Of a stretch of DNA of 64,000 bases, positions 9,071-18,882 are shown piece after piece; position 1 is the stretch's first letter; the number at the start of each line of letters is the position of its first letter. The notes beneath the pieces were generated by a model. That model was not told the origin of the DNA, did not search any database, and was given only the letters and a program-made list of their open reading frames with translations. This DNA comes from an uncultured Pelagibacteraceae bacterium (GTDB lineage Bacteria > Pseudomonadota > Alphaproteobacteria > Pelagibacterales > Pelagibacteraceae), in contig CACIRC010000001.1 of NCBI GenBank assembly GCA_902588895.1, positions 205,948 through 269,947 on the forward strand. Reading direction: 5' to 3'. The translations under genes were made by a program, and so were the position numbers.

Positions 9071-9934
9071 ATGATCATAAAACCACAATTTAAATTAAAA
9101 GAATACGAAAATGGTCTTTATTTGGTATCAACTCCTTTAGGAAATCTAAAAGATATAACTTTTAGAGCAATTGAAGTTTTGCAGCAGTCTCATTATATTT
9201 TATGTGAAGATACTCGTGTTTCAAAAAACCTTTTAGATAAATATCAAATAAAATCAAAATTAATTTCAAATCATAAATTTAATGAAAAAAAAAATGTAGT
9301 AAAAATTATTGAGTATCTAAAATCTGGAAAAATAATTTCTTTGATATCAGATGCTGGTACGCCTAGTATTTCTGATCCTGGTTCAATTTTGGTTAATGAG
9401 TGTATTAATAACGAGATTAAAATATTCCCCATCCCTGGACCTTCGGCTGTTGCTACAGCTATCTCAATCAGTGGTTTTTCAGATAAATTTTTGTTTTGTG
9501 GTTTTTTTTCAGACAAAAAAGAGCAATTATCTAATGAATTAAAAAAATTCTCAGAATTTGGAAATTCCCTAGTTTTTTTTATATCCCCTAAAAAAATTAA
9601 TAAAATTATACCTGAATTAAAAAAGAATTTTAATGGTAGAAAGATAGTTTTTTGTAGGGAAATAACGAAAATATACGAAGAATTTATTAGAAAAGATATA
9701 GATGAATTAGAATTATTTGAAAAAGAACCAAAAGGTGAACTTACAGTTGTTATTTCTGAAAAAAAAATAAATAAAAATTTATCTGAAAAACTAACTGAAT
9801 CAGATATGAATATGATTAAAAAAATGATTAATAAGTTATCTACCAAAGAAATTACAGATATTTTAAGTGAAAGTACAAATGTGCGTAAAAAAGAAATATA
9901 CAATTATTGTTTGGAATTAAAAAATGAAAAATAA
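9071..9934 (+). CDS. rsmI: 16S rRNA (cytidine-1402-2'-O)-methyltransferase
   Basis: A 287-residue SAM-dependent tetrapyrrole-methylase-fold enzyme that 2'-O-methylates C1402 in the ribosomal decoding centre. Motifs: GLYLVSTPLGNLKDITFRA at about 16-34, ILCEDTRVSKNLLDKY near 48-63, LISDAGTPSISDPG near 95-108, and IPGPSAVATAISISGF near 122-137. The C-terminal part after about 230 is the small extension common in RsmI. The last 11 bases overlap the start of the BON lipoprotein gene, implying coupling. Confidence 0.96.
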   Translation: MIIKPQFKLKEYENGLYLVSTPLGNLKDITFRAIEVLQQSHYILCEDTRVSKNLLDKYQIKSKLISNHKFNEKKNVVKIIEYLKSGKIISLISDAGTPSISDPGSILVNECINNEIKIFPIPGPSAVATAISISGFSDKFLFCGFFSDKKEQLSNELKKFSEFGNSLVFFISPKKINKIIPELKKNFNGRKIVFCREITKIYEEFIRKDIDELELFEKEPKGELTVVISEKKINKNLSEKLTESDMNMIKKMINKLSTKEITDILSESTNVRKKEIYNYCLELKNEK

Positions 9935-10517
9935 ATTGTTAATTTTAATATTCGTAAGTTTTATTTTAACTGGATGTGTTGGAGTTGGTTCAAAAGGTCT
10001 TTTCGGAACTGGTGTTTCAGTTGCTTTAGATCCTAGAACAGTTGGTACTCAAATAGATGATTCCATTATGCAAAAAAGCATAAGTGCAAAAATTTTGGCA
10101 AGAGATAAAAAATATCTTTTAGCCGTAAAAACAAAAGTTTTAGATGGGAAAATTTTTGTTACTGGAAAAGTAGATAGCCCAGAAGAAAAATTAATGATTA
10201 CAAAATTGGCATGGGAAACCAAAGGTGCTAGATCAGTAAGGAATGATATTAAAATCAAGGAAGAGTTTAATTTCAAGCAATCTGCAAAAGATATATTAAT
10301 AACATCTCAGCTTAGAACAGCTATAATTGTTAATAAAAATATAAAGGCAACCAATTATCAAATAGATACTTATAAAAAGAAAATTTATATTTATGGAATT
10401 GCTTTAACATCAGAAGAAAAGGATTTAGTTATAAGTGAAGCAAAAGAAATACTTGATGTTGAGGATGTAATTGCCAGTATTATTCTGGTTGAAGATTTAA
10501 GAATTCAAAGAGAATAA
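9924..10517 (+). CDS. BON-domain outer-membrane lipoprotein, DolP/YraP-like
   Basis: A 197-residue lipoprotein. The signal peptide MKNKLLILIFVSFILTGC ends in the lipobox LTGC with the acylated Cys at 18. Two BON domains follow: roughly residues 48-112 (SAKILARDKKYLL to RSVRNDIKI) and 120-192 (ITSQLRTAII to DVEDVIASIIL). In enterobacteria DolP has the same plan and helps envelope integrity and the Bam complex, and its gene lies in the rsmI-lpoA cluster, as here. It ends flush against the convergent maeB stop with no spare base. The DolP role is inferred from architecture plus context. Confidence 0.8.
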   Translation: MKNKLLILIFVSFILTGCVGVGSKGLFGTGVSVALDPRTVGTQIDDSIMQKSISAKILARDKKYLLAVKTKVLDGKIFVTGKVDSPEEKLMITKLAWETKGARSVRNDIKIKEEFNFKQSAKDILITSQLRTAIIVNKNIKATNYQIDTYKKKIYIYGIALTSEEKDLVISEAKEILDVEDVIASIILVEDLRIQRE

Positions 10518-12815
10518 TTATTTTTTGTAGTCAATCACTTGTGAGGAATAAGCAGCAATTGATGCTAAGTTAAGTATCTCAGAGGTTGATGATCTTAATG
10601 GTGCAATTTCTATTGGAAGACCAAGTCCAATTAGTAATGGTCCAATAACTTTTGTGTCCCCAATTGTTTTCATCAGTTTATATGAAATCGCTGCACTATG
10701 TTGTCCAGGCATTATTAAAATATTTGCTTTACCAACTATCTTTGCAAAAGGATAAAGTTCTTCATACTCCGGATTAAGAGCAACATCAGGCTGCATATCT
10801 CCATCAAATTCAAAGTCTACTTTTCTTTCTTTTAATATCTCAACCGCGTTTCGAATATGTTTTGTTCTATTAGTAAGAGGTTGTCCAAAAGTAGAGTGGG
10901 ATACAAAAGCAACTTTAGGATCAAATCCAAAAAGTCTAACCACTCTTGCTGTAGATATAGCAATTTCAGCCATTTGTTCAGAAGTTGGATATTCATGGAC
11001 ACTTGTATCACCAACAAAAATAGTTCTTCCTTTATGAACGATCATATTTAAACCAAACATAATTTCACCTTTTCTTACATCAACAACTTGCTTAATTTTT
11101 TCAAATGAAGCACCAAATCGTCTAGTGTTACCTGTTACAGCACCATCAGCATCGCCACAGGCAACCATACTAGTAGCCCAAACGACTCTATCATTTCTGA
11201 TCATTCGGTCACAATCTCGTTCTAATAATCCTTGCTCTCTTTGTAATTTTTTAAATAAATGCTTAACGTATCTTTTTCTCTTTTCTTCATCTTTTGAATT
11301 AACAATTTCAATATCAAAATTTTCACTATAACCAATATTTTTAATTTGTTCTTTAATTTTACTTTCTTTACCAACCAGGATTGGAATACCTAATTTTGAA
11401 TTTTTGAATGCTATAGCAGCTTTTAAAGTATTTTCATCTTCACCATCTGCAAAAACAATTCTTTTCTGATTTTTCTTAATAAATGAATTTATACCTTGCA
11501 TTATAGTTACTGTTGGGTCTAATCTTTGTTTTAGTTGATCTTTATAAACATCAAAATCATCTATATTTTTTCTAGCTACTCCACTATCTATAGCTGCTTT
11601 TGCTACAGCCGCTGGTATTACACTGATTAATCTTGGATCAAATGTAGATGGAATAATATAATCTTTTCCATAATGAGGTCTTTCTCCACCCATAGCTGCA
11701 ACCACTTCATCAGGAACGTCTTCTCTTGCAAGCTTAGCTATTGCATTAGCCGCAGCAACTTTCATTTCTTCATTTATCGTTTTAGATCTAACATCTAAAG
11801 CTCCTCGAAAAATGTAAGGAAATCCAATTAAATTATTTACTTGATTGGGGTAATCTGATCTCCCTGTTGCAACAATTGCATCATTTCTAACTTCTCTAAT
11901 TTCCTCTGGGGTAATTTCTGGATCAGGATTGGCACAAGCAAATATAATTGGATTTTTTGCCATAGATTTAACCATCTCTTTTTTTAGAACACCTTTTGCA
12001 GATAATCCTAAAAAAACATCTGCGCCTTTAACAGCATCTTCTAAAGTTCTATGTTTAGTTTTAACTACGTATCTCGATTTCCATTGATCAATCCCCTCAG
12101 TTCTTCCTTCGTAAATAACGCCCTTTCTATCTAGCATTATTATATTTTCAGATTTTACTCCTGAATTTTTAAATAACTCAGTACAAGCTTGTGCTGATGC
12201 TCCAGCACCATTAACTACAACTTTAATTTTTTTTATTGATTTATTACAAATATCTAAGGCATTAATTAATGCTGCGGTTGTTATAATTGCTGTTCCATGC
12301 TGATCATCATGAAAAACTGGAATATCTAAAATTTCTTTTAATTTCTGTTCTATTATAAAACAATCTGGGGCCGCTATGTCTTCTAAATTTATTCCACCAA
12401 AGCTAGGCGCAAAATTTTTAATTGAATTGATGATTTCATCTGAGTCTTTACAATCAATCTCTAAATCTATGGAGTCGATATCTGCAAATCTTTTAAATAA
12501 TACGGCCTTTCCTTCCATCACAGGCTTTGAAGCAAGAGCACCTAAATTTCCCATCCCTAATATTGCCGAACCATTACTTATTACAGCAACAAGATTTCCT
12601 TTACTCGTATAATCATAAGCTGCTTCTGGGTTTTCACTTATCTTTTTGACAGGAGCAGCAACTCCTGGAGAATATGCTAACGCAAGATCACGCTTAGTTG
12701 TCATATTTTTTGAAGAAATAATCTCAATCTTGCCTGGTTTTTTGTCTTTATGAAAATCTAAAGCTTCTTTATCTGTGTAATGATCGATTTTTGTTTTTTT
12801 CATTTCTGATAACAA
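10518..12815 (-). CDS. maeB: NADP-type malic enzyme with C-terminal phosphotransacetylase-like domain
   Basis: A 765-residue two-domain protein. The first ~430 residues are malic enzyme: LALAYSPGVAAPVKKI near 42-57, VFHDDQHGTAIITTAALI near 163-180, and the nucleotide-binding VVVNGAGASAQACTELF near 196-212. Residues ~440-765 resemble phosphate acetyltransferase (RIVFADGEDENTLKAA, ending with the VIGPLLIGLGLPIEIAPL region). It decarboxylates malate to pyruvate, giving NADPH. The PTA-like domain is generally regulatory in MaeB. Full length for the family. It diverges from murJ with a 40-base gap. Confidence 0.95.
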   Translation of the reverse strand: MLSEMKKTKIDHYTDKEALDFHKDKKPGKIEIISSKNMTTKRDLALAYSPGVAAPVKKISENPEAAYDYTSKGNLVAVISNGSAILGMGNLGALASKPVMEGKAVLFKRFADIDSIDLEIDCKDSDEIINSIKNFAPSFGGINLEDIAAPDCFIIEQKLKEILDIPVFHDDQHGTAIITTAALINALDICNKSIKKIKVVVNGAGASAQACTELFKNSGVKSENIIMLDRKGVIYEGRTEGIDQWKSRYVVKTKHRTLEDAVKGADVFLGLSAKGVLKKEMVKSMAKNPIIFACANPDPEITPEEIREVRNDAIVATGRSDYPNQVNNLIGFPYIFRGALDVRSKTINEEMKVAAANAIAKLAREDVPDEVVAAMGGERPHYGKDYIIPSTFDPRLISVIPAAVAKAAIDSGVARKNIDDFDVYKDQLKQRLDPTVTIMQGINSFIKKNQKRIVFADGEDENTLKAAIAFKNSKLGIPILVGKESKIKEQIKNIGYSENFDIEIVNSKDEEKRKRYVKHLFKKLQREQGLLERDCDRMIRNDRVVWATSMVACGDADGAVTGNTRRFGASFEKIKQVVDVRKGEIMFGLNMIVHKGRTIFVGDTSVHEYPTSEQMAEIAISTARVVRLFGFDPKVAFVSHSTFGQPLTNRTKHIRNAVEILKERKVDFEFDGDMQPDVALNPEYEELYPFAKIVGKANILIMPGQHSAAISYKLMKTIGDTKVIGPLLIGLGLPIEIAPLRSSTSEILNLASIAAYSSQVIDYKK

Positions 12816-12855
12816 TAAGTGTACAATTGGGGTAAAATTAAGACTAATATGATTT

Positions 12856-14385
12856 ATGAACTTACTTAAGTCAACAGGTACATTTGGTTTTTATACTATC
12901 ATCAGTAGATTGCTTGGTTATTTAAGAGATATTTTAATAGCAATTTTTCTAGGAACAGGGATGTTGGCGGATGCCTTTTTTGTAGCATTTAGAATTCCAA
13001 ATACTTTTAGAAGATTATTTGCCGAAGGCACTTTTAATGCTGCATTTGTTCCAAGTTATTCATCAGAAATGACTAAGGGAAAAAAACAATCAAACAAATT
13101 TGCTAATGATATTTTTAATCTTCTTTTTTTAGGGTTGTTATTTTTAACAATAATAATTGAAATTTTTATGCCTGCATTTGTTTCAATTATTGCTCCAGGA
13201 TTTGTGGGTGATTTAGAAAAAATGGAGGTAGCTATAAATTTAACAAGAATTACTTTTCCTTTTTTATTTTTTATTTGTTTGGCTTCATTTTTTTCTGCAA
13301 TTTTAAATTCACATAATAAGTTTGCGGCTGCAGCAGCAGCACCAATAATTTTAAATATTGTTTTAATTTTAGTTTTGATTTTTTCTAAATCTTTAGGTGA
13401 TCAACTGGTTTATTATTTATCTTATGGTGTTTCTTTTGCTGGTTTTTTACAATTAATATTTTTATATAAATATGTATCAAAATATTATTCGCTTGAATTT
13501 AATTATAAATTAAAAGTAAGTAATAAAGTTAAATTTTTTTTTAGAAAACTTTTACCGAGTATCTTTTCCTCTGGAGTTACTCAAATTAATATTTTAGTAG
13601 GTACAATAATTGCATCATTTCAGGCAAGTGCAGTTTCTTATTTATATTATGCTGATAGAATTTATCAAATTAACTTAGCTATAGCTGGTATTGCTATTGG
13701 TGTTGTAATACTTCCACAGCTTTCAAAACATGTTCAATCTAGAAAAAAAAATAAGATTTTGCTTATACAAAATAAAGCTCTTGAATTAAGTTTATTTCTA
13801 AGTCTTCCAGCGACTATCGCTTTAATTATAGGATCAGAACAAATTATTTCAGCTTTATTTGGCTATGGGTCTTTCAATGAAAATTCTGTGAACAATTCAA
13901 GTTTAGCTTTATATTATTTTGCATTAGGTCTGCCTGCTTTTGCCTTGATAAAAGTTTTTTCAAGCTTTTTCTTTGCAAACCATGATACTAAAACTCCATT
14001 TTACATTTCTTTAATTTCTGTATTAGTAAATATTTTTATTAGTTTGTATTATTTTAGTGAAATTGGTTTTATAATAATTCCAATAGCCACATCCATCTCA
14101 TCTTGGTTTAATTCAATATTGTTATTTTTATTCTTAAAAAATCGACAATTATTTTATTTTAACCAAATATTTTTTATTAAATTTATTAAAATAATTTTTG
14201 CATCAATTATGATGGGTTTATTTTTTAACTTTATGTTAAAATTTTTCCAACATGAATTAGCATTTAATCAATCAATTAAATCTTTTTATTTAGTTTTATC
14301 TGTTATATTAGGATTGTTGTTTTATTTAATTGTGTGTTATTTCATCAAAGCTTTTCAAATGAATGATATTAAATTAAAGTATTAA
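12856..14385 (+). CDS. murJ: lipid II flippase MurJ (MviN)
   Basis: A 509-residue polytopic inner-membrane protein of the MOP exporter superfamily with about 13-14 hydrophobic segments. It flips lipid II to the periplasm for peptidoglycan synthesis. The conserved N-terminus contains [21 protein letters not shown] and [22 protein letters not shown] (split here as two adjacent motifs), with the functionally important Arg residues, and [20 protein letters not shown] near 150. The ATG at 12856 places the first membrane helix at the right position. It lies 4 bases before trpS on the same strand. Confidence 0.95.
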   Translation: MNLLKSTGTFGFYTIISRLLGYLRDILIAIFLGTGMLADAFFVAFRIPNTFRRLFAEGTFNAAFVPSYSSEMTKGKKQSNKFANDIFNLLFLGLLFLTIIIEIFMPAFVSIIAPGFVGDLEKMEVAINLTRITFPFLFFICLASFFSAILNSHNKFAAAAAAPIILNIVLILVLIFSKSLGDQLVYYLSYGVSFAGFLQLIFLYKYVSKYYSLEFNYKLKVSNKVKFFFRKLLPSIFSSGVTQINILVGTIIASFQASAVSYLYYADRIYQINLAIAGIAIGVVILPQLSKHVQSRKKNKILLIQNKALELSLFLSLPATIALIIGSEQIISALFGYGSFNENSVNNSSLALYYFALGLPAFALIKVFSSFFFANHDTKTPFYISLISVLVNIFISLYYFSEIGFIIIPIATSISSWFNSILLFLFLKNRQLFYFNQIFFIKFIKIIFASIMMGLFFNFMLKFFQHELAFNQSIKSFYLVLSVILGLLFYLIVCYFIKAFQMNDIKLKY

Positions 14386-14389
14386 TTTT

Positions 14390-15391
14390 ATGGGTAAAAA
14401 AATATTCTCTGGTGTTCAGCCTACAGGTAATCTTCATCTAGGAAATTATTTAGGTGCCATAAAAAACTTTGTAGACTTAAATAACGATAAAGATAACAAA
14501 TGTATTTTCTGTGTAGTTGATCTACATGCCATCACATTAAAGCAAGATCCTAAAGAATTAAAAAATAATATCCGGGAAACTGTTGCAACTTTTATAGCAA
14601 GTGGAATAGACCCAAAAAAAAGTATAATTTTTAATCAATCTAGAGTTGCTGCTCATGCGGAGGGAGCATGGATATTAAGCTGTGTTGCCAGAATGGGTTG
14701 GTTAAATAGAATGACTCAATTCAAAGAGAAAGCTGGTAAAGATAAGGAGAAAGCTAGTATTGGATTATACTCTTATCCAGTTCTAATGGCAGCAGATATT
14801 CTTTTATACGATGCTACTCATGTTCCTGTAGGTGATGATCAAAAACAACATTTGGAGTTGTGCAGAGACATAGCTCAAAAATTTAATAATGATTTTGATG
14901 TAGAAAATTTTCTTCAAGTCCCAGAACCTTTAATTCAAAAAGAGTTTTCTAGGATAATGAGTTTAAAAGATGGTTCAAAAAAAATGAGTAAATCAGAATT
15001 ATCAGATTTAAGTCGAATAAATTTAACAGATGATAAAGATCAATTAATAAACAAAATAAAAAAAGCAAAAACTGATCCTTTACCCATGCCACAAGATATA
15101 AAAGAACTTGATAAAAGATTAGAGGCAAAGAATCTTTTAGGAATTTATTCAAGCTTGAGTAATTTGACATTAGAAAATTCAGTAAAAAAATTTGTGGGTA
15201 AAAACTTTTCAGAATTTAAAGAGCAATTAGCTGAAGAACTTGTCAATAAAATTGAACCTATTTCTAATGAGATAAAAAAACTTTTAGAAGATAAAAAATT
15301 TCTTGATGAAATTCTTCTAGATGGAGTTGAAAAAGCAAATATGATTGCATCTAAAAAGATTGAAAGAATTAAAGAAATAGTGGGTTTTTAA
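14390..15391 (+). CDS. trpS: tryptophanyl-tRNA synthetase
   Basis: A 333-residue class I synthetase charging tRNA-Trp. The N-terminal [19 protein letters not shown] carries the TGNLHLGNY form of the HIGH motif. [22 protein letters not shown] (about 130-150) is the Trp-pocket region, and [14 protein letters not shown] near 190-203 has the KMSKS loop. Normal length. It begins 4 bases after murJ, a pairing common in alphaproteobacteria, where nfuA often follows as it does here. Confidence 0.97.
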   Translation: MGKKIFSGVQPTGNLHLGNYLGAIKNFVDLNNDKDNKCIFCVVDLHAITLKQDPKELKNNIRETVATFIASGIDPKKSIIFNQSRVAAHAEGAWILSCVARMGWLNRMTQFKEKAGKDKEKASIGLYSYPVLMAADILLYDATHVPVGDDQKQHLELCRDIAQKFNNDFDVENFLQVPEPLIQKEFSRIMSLKDGSKKMSKSELSDLSRINLTDDKDQLINKIKKAKTDPLPMPQDIKELDKRLEAKNLLGIYSSLSNLTLENSVKKFVGKNFSEFKEQLAEELVNKIEPISNEIKKLLEDKKFLDEILLDGVEKANMIASKKIERIKEIVGF

Positions 15392-15443
15392 TAAAAATTT
15401 ATTATCAAGTTTTAATTTTTAAAATATTCACTATATATAATTT

Positions 15444-15986
15444 ATGTTCGTTCAAACAGAAGTAACTCCAAATCCAAATTCTTTGAAATTTCTTCCTGGG
15501 AAGAAAGTTTCGAATAGTGGTCCTTATGAAATCACAAATAAAGAAGACATTCAAAATGAGTTAGTAAGAAATATATTGTCTATAAATGGTGTTGAGGGAA
15601 TTTTTTTGGGTCAAGATTTTATTTCAGTGAATAAGAATGATAATGTTAAGTGGGAAGATATAAAACATATAGTAATTTCCCTGATAAATGATTTTTACGC
15701 AGATGGTAAAGAGTTTGTAATTGACGAAAATATAAAAGAAAAGGATTTAGATTTAAGCGAAATTGAATCAAAAATAGTAAAAATTTTAGAAGAAAAAATA
15801 AGACCTGCTGTTGCTAGAGACGGTGGAGATATAAAATTTAAAGAGTTTAAGGACGGAATTGTTAAGGTACAATTACAAGGTAGTTGTTCAGGCTGTCCTA
15901 GTTCAACAATGACTTTAAAACAAGGTGTTCAAAATCTTTTATGTCATTACTTGCCAGAGGTAAAAGAGGTTGTTGCTATACAATAA
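15444..15986 (+). CDS. nfuA: NfuA/Nfu-type iron-sulfur carrier
   Basis: A 180-residue Fe-S carrier that passes [4Fe-4S] clusters to apo-enzymes. The N-terminal Nfu domain (FVQTEVTPNPNSLKFLPGKK) spans about residues 1-85. The C-terminal NifU-like domain follows, with RPAVARDGGDIKFKEF near 113 and the cluster-binding CxxC in GSCSGCPSSTMTLKQGV. The start is fixed by the MFVQTE-type N-terminus typical of the family. It is 6 bases upstream of the glucosaminidase gene, so the two are likely cotranscribed. Confidence 0.93.
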   Translation: MFVQTEVTPNPNSLKFLPGKKVSNSGPYEITNKEDIQNELVRNILSINGVEGIFLGQDFISVNKNDNVKWEDIKHIVISLINDFYADGKEFVIDENIKEKDLDLSEIESKIVKILEEKIRPAVARDGGDIKFKEFKDGIVKVQLQGSCSGCPSSTMTLKQGVQNLLCHYLPEVKEVVAIQ

Positions 15987-15992
15987 TTAATT

Positions 15993-17057
15993 ATGAGAAA
16001 ATTTAAAAAATCAGGTTTTTTAAAAAATAAAATCCTTAATATAATTTCACGGTTTTTTTTAAGTTCTTTTATTTTAATTTCATTCTTTTATGTAGCGCCG
16101 ATAATTATTAATTTTACTGATAAAAATTTTCTTAATAAAGAATTTACAAATAATTCAAAAAATATTTTAAATAGAGCTCTAAACAAAGATCAACTAATAG
16201 AGGAAGATTCGGTAGCAGATACTGATGAAAGAGATTTATTATATGATATTTTAGAAGAAAATAATTCTGAAATTAATTTAGTCAGATATACAACATCTGA
16301 GATTGACTCGTTATTTAAAGAGGTAAATTATAATTTAAAAGATGTAAGGGATACAAAATTAGTAAAACCAATAGATATTGGTCTTCTACCAAATGAAATT
16401 AAAAATATTGGAAACACTAAAAAAAGAAAAGATATGTTTATAAAAATTGTTCTCCCTTTAATAGTTAAGGAAAACAACAAAATTAGAGTTGATAGAAAAA
16501 GATTATTCACAATTTTAAATAAAAATAGTAACTCTGATATTGAAAAAAAATGGTTAGAAAAAAAGTATAAACAATACGGTGTAAGAAAAAATGATTTATC
16601 TACCTTGAAAGTAAGAATGGATGAAATACCAGTTTCATTAGCAATAGCTCAAGCTGCTAAAGAAACTGGCTGGGGTACTTCAAGGTTTGCTTTAAAGGGA
16701 AATGCTTTATTTGGACAATGGACTTGGTCTGGCGAAGGATTAAAACCTAAAAATGCTGATGAGGGTAAAGATCATAAAGTTATGAAATTTCATAGCTTAC
16801 AATTATCTGTAAGAGCGTATTTAAGAAATTTAAATACACACTCAACGTATAAAAATTTAAGAAAAGCGAGAACAGAATTTAGAAATAAAAATAAACCTTT
16901 AGATAGTTTAATTTTGTCTAAACATTTAGATAAATATGCAGAAACAGGAAGTCAATATATAGAGGTTTTACAAAAAATTATTGAACAGAATAAATTAAAA
17001 GATTTTGATGAGGCAAGATTGTTGCCTTCAAGTAAAGATTTAGAAAGTTTAATTTAA
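15993..17057 (+). CDS. Bax-like endo-beta-N-acetylglucosaminidase, membrane-anchored
   Basis: A 354-residue protein with one N-terminal membrane segment (about residues 17-42, IISRFFLSSFILISFFYVAP) and a charged linker. A C-terminal glucosaminidase domain carries VSLAIAQAAKETGWGTSRFA near 211-230, with the likely catalytic Glu, and GNALFGQWTW. This matches the Bax/FlgJ-type muramidase fold acting on peptidoglycan in the periplasm. DUF-type family names exist, but the local context gives no more specific role. It is convergent with the polysaccharide deacetylase gene, 7 bases apart. Confidence 0.83.
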   Translation: MRKFKKSGFLKNKILNIISRFFLSSFILISFFYVAPIIINFTDKNFLNKEFTNNSKNILNRALNKDQLIEEDSVADTDERDLLYDILEENNSEINLVRYTTSEIDSLFKEVNYNLKDVRDTKLVKPIDIGLLPNEIKNIGNTKKRKDMFIKIVLPLIVKENNKIRVDRKRLFTILNKNSNSDIEKKWLEKKYKQYGVRKNDLSTLKVRMDEIPVSLAIAQAAKETGWGTSRFALKGNALFGQWTWSGEGLKPKNADEGKDHKVMKFHSLQLSVRAYLRNLNTHSTYKNLRKARTEFRNKNKPLDSLILSKHLDKYAETGSQYIEVLQKIIEQNKLKDFDEARLLPSSKDLESLI

Positions 17058-17064
17058 TTTTCAT

Positions 17065-18123
17065 TTATTTTTTTATAGGGAATTGAACACCAAACCATCT
17101 CCATTTTCCATTATCATTCAGAGAACAATTAATTCTACCTCTTCTTGGTTTGAATGGTTCTCTAAATTCGATCGTTAAAGAGTTGTTGATAAAGCTTGTT
17201 TTTGATTTTTTCCAAACATCTCCCTCATTAGAATAACAATTGATATTAGATAAATTTTTTTGCTCCATGAAAAATTCAACTTTAAAATTTGGAGGGTTTG
17301 TATTTTCGAATAATTGTTTTTCCTCAGGAAGTATTCTTTTATATTGAAGTGGAAAATAATTTATTATTGATCTAAATCTTTTTAACTCTCCATATTTTTC
17401 ATTAATTGGAAATCTAGGTAATTCAAATTTATCTTTATTTAAATCAATTACACCAGAATGCTGACCAAAAGCATATTTGAAATTTTCAGATATATAGTCT
17501 TTCATAAATTTAGAGTATTCACCAAATGGATATGAAAATAGACTAGGTACGTAACCAAGTTCTCTAAGGAAAATTTTATTAGCTGTTTCAATATCTAAAA
17601 TAAAATTGTCATTGCTTTCATCTATAAGATATTCATGAGTATGAGAATGATGACCTATAATTGCAAAATCATTACTCCCAACTTCTTTAATTTGCTCCCA
17701 AGTCATATAACCTCTTTTTCCTACTGGCTCAGTTGAAACAAATAAAATAAATGGAATTTTATTTTTTTTTAGATAAGGCCATGCTTCAGTATAAAAAGAT
17801 TCAAAAGCATCATCGATAGTTATAAGAATTTCTTTTTTTGATTTTGGTTTATTAAATTGTTCATCAAAATTATTTGGATTATGAAAATTAAAATCTGAGT
17901 TCTTAATAATATTTATATGTTCCTCAAATATATCCATTTTAATATTAGTCGAAGGGTACTTATTCTCATTAAAACGATGATACATTATTGATAGAACCCC
18001 TTCATCATTAGAATAGTATTTGATATTATTTTCATCTGATTTAGAACTGATACTAGAAAATAAAATAAATATGAATAAACTGATAATTGATGTAGCTAGT
18101 GAAAAAATTTTTTTAATGATCAT
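17065..18123 (-). CDS. exported polysaccharide deacetylase (NodB-like)
   Basis: A 352-residue protein with an N-terminal signal/anchor (MIIKKIFSLATSIISLFIFI). The NodB homology domain (about residues 45-230) has EILITIDDAFESFYTEAWPY with the Asp-Asp metal/catalytic pair and IIGHHSHTHEYL with the metal-binding His residues. Such enzymes remove N- or O-acetyl groups from surface glycans. The C-terminal ~110 residues are a separate beta-rich region of unknown role. The 5' end overlaps the divergent tsaB start by 53 bases. No other in-frame start would keep the signal peptide, so the overlap looks real. Confidence 0.88.
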   Translation of the reverse strand: MIIKKIFSLATSIISLFIFILFSSISSKSDENNIKYYSNDEGVLSIMYHRFNENKYPSTNIKMDIFEEHINIIKNSDFNFHNPNNFDEQFNKPKSKKEILITIDDAFESFYTEAWPYLKKNKIPFILFVSTEPVGKRGYMTWEQIKEVGSNDFAIIGHHSHTHEYLIDESNDNFILDIETANKIFLRELGYVPSLFSYPFGEYSKFMKDYISENFKYAFGQHSGVIDLNKDKFELPRFPINEKYGELKRFRSIINYFPLQYKRILPEEKQLFENTNPPNFKVEFFMEQKNLSNINCYSNEGDVWKKSKTSFINNSLTIEFREPFKPRRGRINCSLNDNGKWRWFGVQFPIKK

Positions 18124-18457
18124 TACTAATAATGATATTTATAATATTACTAAAGAGAATACTAAAATTAATTATGAAAAATTAACTTTGATTATTAATG
18201 ATTTTTTAAATTCTCATCAATTAAACTTGAAAGATATTAATACAATTTATTTAAATAGAGGGCCTGGTAGCTTTGCGGGAATACGAAATTCGCTCTCTAT
18301 AGTTAAAGCATTTAATTTAACTAATAATATTGATTACTATTGTTATAGTGTTCAAGATTTTAAAGGTGAAAAAGACATAAAATACGAAAATATCCCTGAT
18401 TTGTGCGATAAATTTAATATTAAAAAAAATTTGATTAACCCTATTTATTTAAGTTAA
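18071..18457 (+). CDS. tsaB: TsaB-like protein, shortened
   Basis: Starting at ATG 18071, a 128-residue protein opens MNKLIIDVASEKIFLMII and carries YLNRGPGSFAGIRNSLSIVKAF near 70-90, the hallmark GPGSFTGLR segment of TsaB (YeaZ). TsaB dimerises with TsaD to make the t6A modification at A37 of ANN-decoding tRNAs. TsaB is usually about 200-230 residues; this one lacks most of the C-terminal half and may be a minimal scaffold. An upstream in-frame ATG at 18020 is rejected because the family N-terminus begins at 18071. It lies 9 bases before fur. Confidence 0.82.
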   Translation: MNKLIIDVASEKIFLMIITNNDIYNITKENTKINYEKLTLIINDFLNSHQLNLKDINTIYLNRGPGSFAGIRNSLSIVKAFNLTNNIDYYCYSVQDFKGEKDIKYENIPDLCDKFNIKKNLINPIYLS

Positions 18458-18466
18458 AATTATTTT

Positions 18467-18880
18467 ATGTCAGAAACAATAGAGCAAAAATGTTTAGCAA
18501 AAGGGGTTAAATTAACCGATCAAAGAAGAGTAATTGCACAAGTAATGTCTGAGTCATCCGATCATCCAGATGTAGATGAGCTTTATAATAGAGTATCTAA
18601 AATTGATCCAAAAATAAGTATCGCAACTGTTTATAGAACTGTGAAATTATTTGAAGAAACAGGAATATTAACAAAGCATGAGTTTAAAGGTGGAAAAGCT
18701 AGATATGAAGAGCTAAATGAAGGCCATCACGATCATTTAATTGATGTGAAAACTGGTGAAATTATCGAATTTGTAGATGAAGAAATTGAAAAGCTTCAAA
18801 AAAAAGTTGCAGAAAAATATGGATATACACTAGTGGACCATAAATTAGAATTATATGGGGTTAAGAAAAAATCCCAATAA
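18467..18880 (+). CDS. fur: Fur-family metal-responsive repressor (Fur/Mur)
   Basis: A 137-residue Fur protein. The winged helix is in the first ~80 residues (LTDQRRVIAQVM, ISIATVYRTVKLFEETGIL). The metal-binding dimerisation domain follows with EGHHDHLIDVKTGEIIEF. It lacks the C-terminal CxxC zinc motifs, as alphaproteobacterial Fur/Mur often does. In alphaproteobacteria such proteins sense Fe or Mn. A second family member in this window (irr) may take over heme-iron control. It lies just upstream of miaB with a 2-base gap. Confidence 0.92.
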   Translation: MSETIEQKCLAKGVKLTDQRRVIAQVMSESSDHPDVDELYNRVSKIDPKISIATVYRTVKLFEETGILTKHEFKGGKARYEELNEGHHDHLIDVKTGEIIEFVDEEIEKLQKKVAEKYGYTLVDHKLELYGVKKKSQ

Positions 18881-18882
18881 TT

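Noticed and set aside
15436-15441. Perfect TATAAT just before nfuA
   Set aside because: Only two bases separate it from the ATG fixed by the family N-terminus, so transcription from it would start inside the gene.
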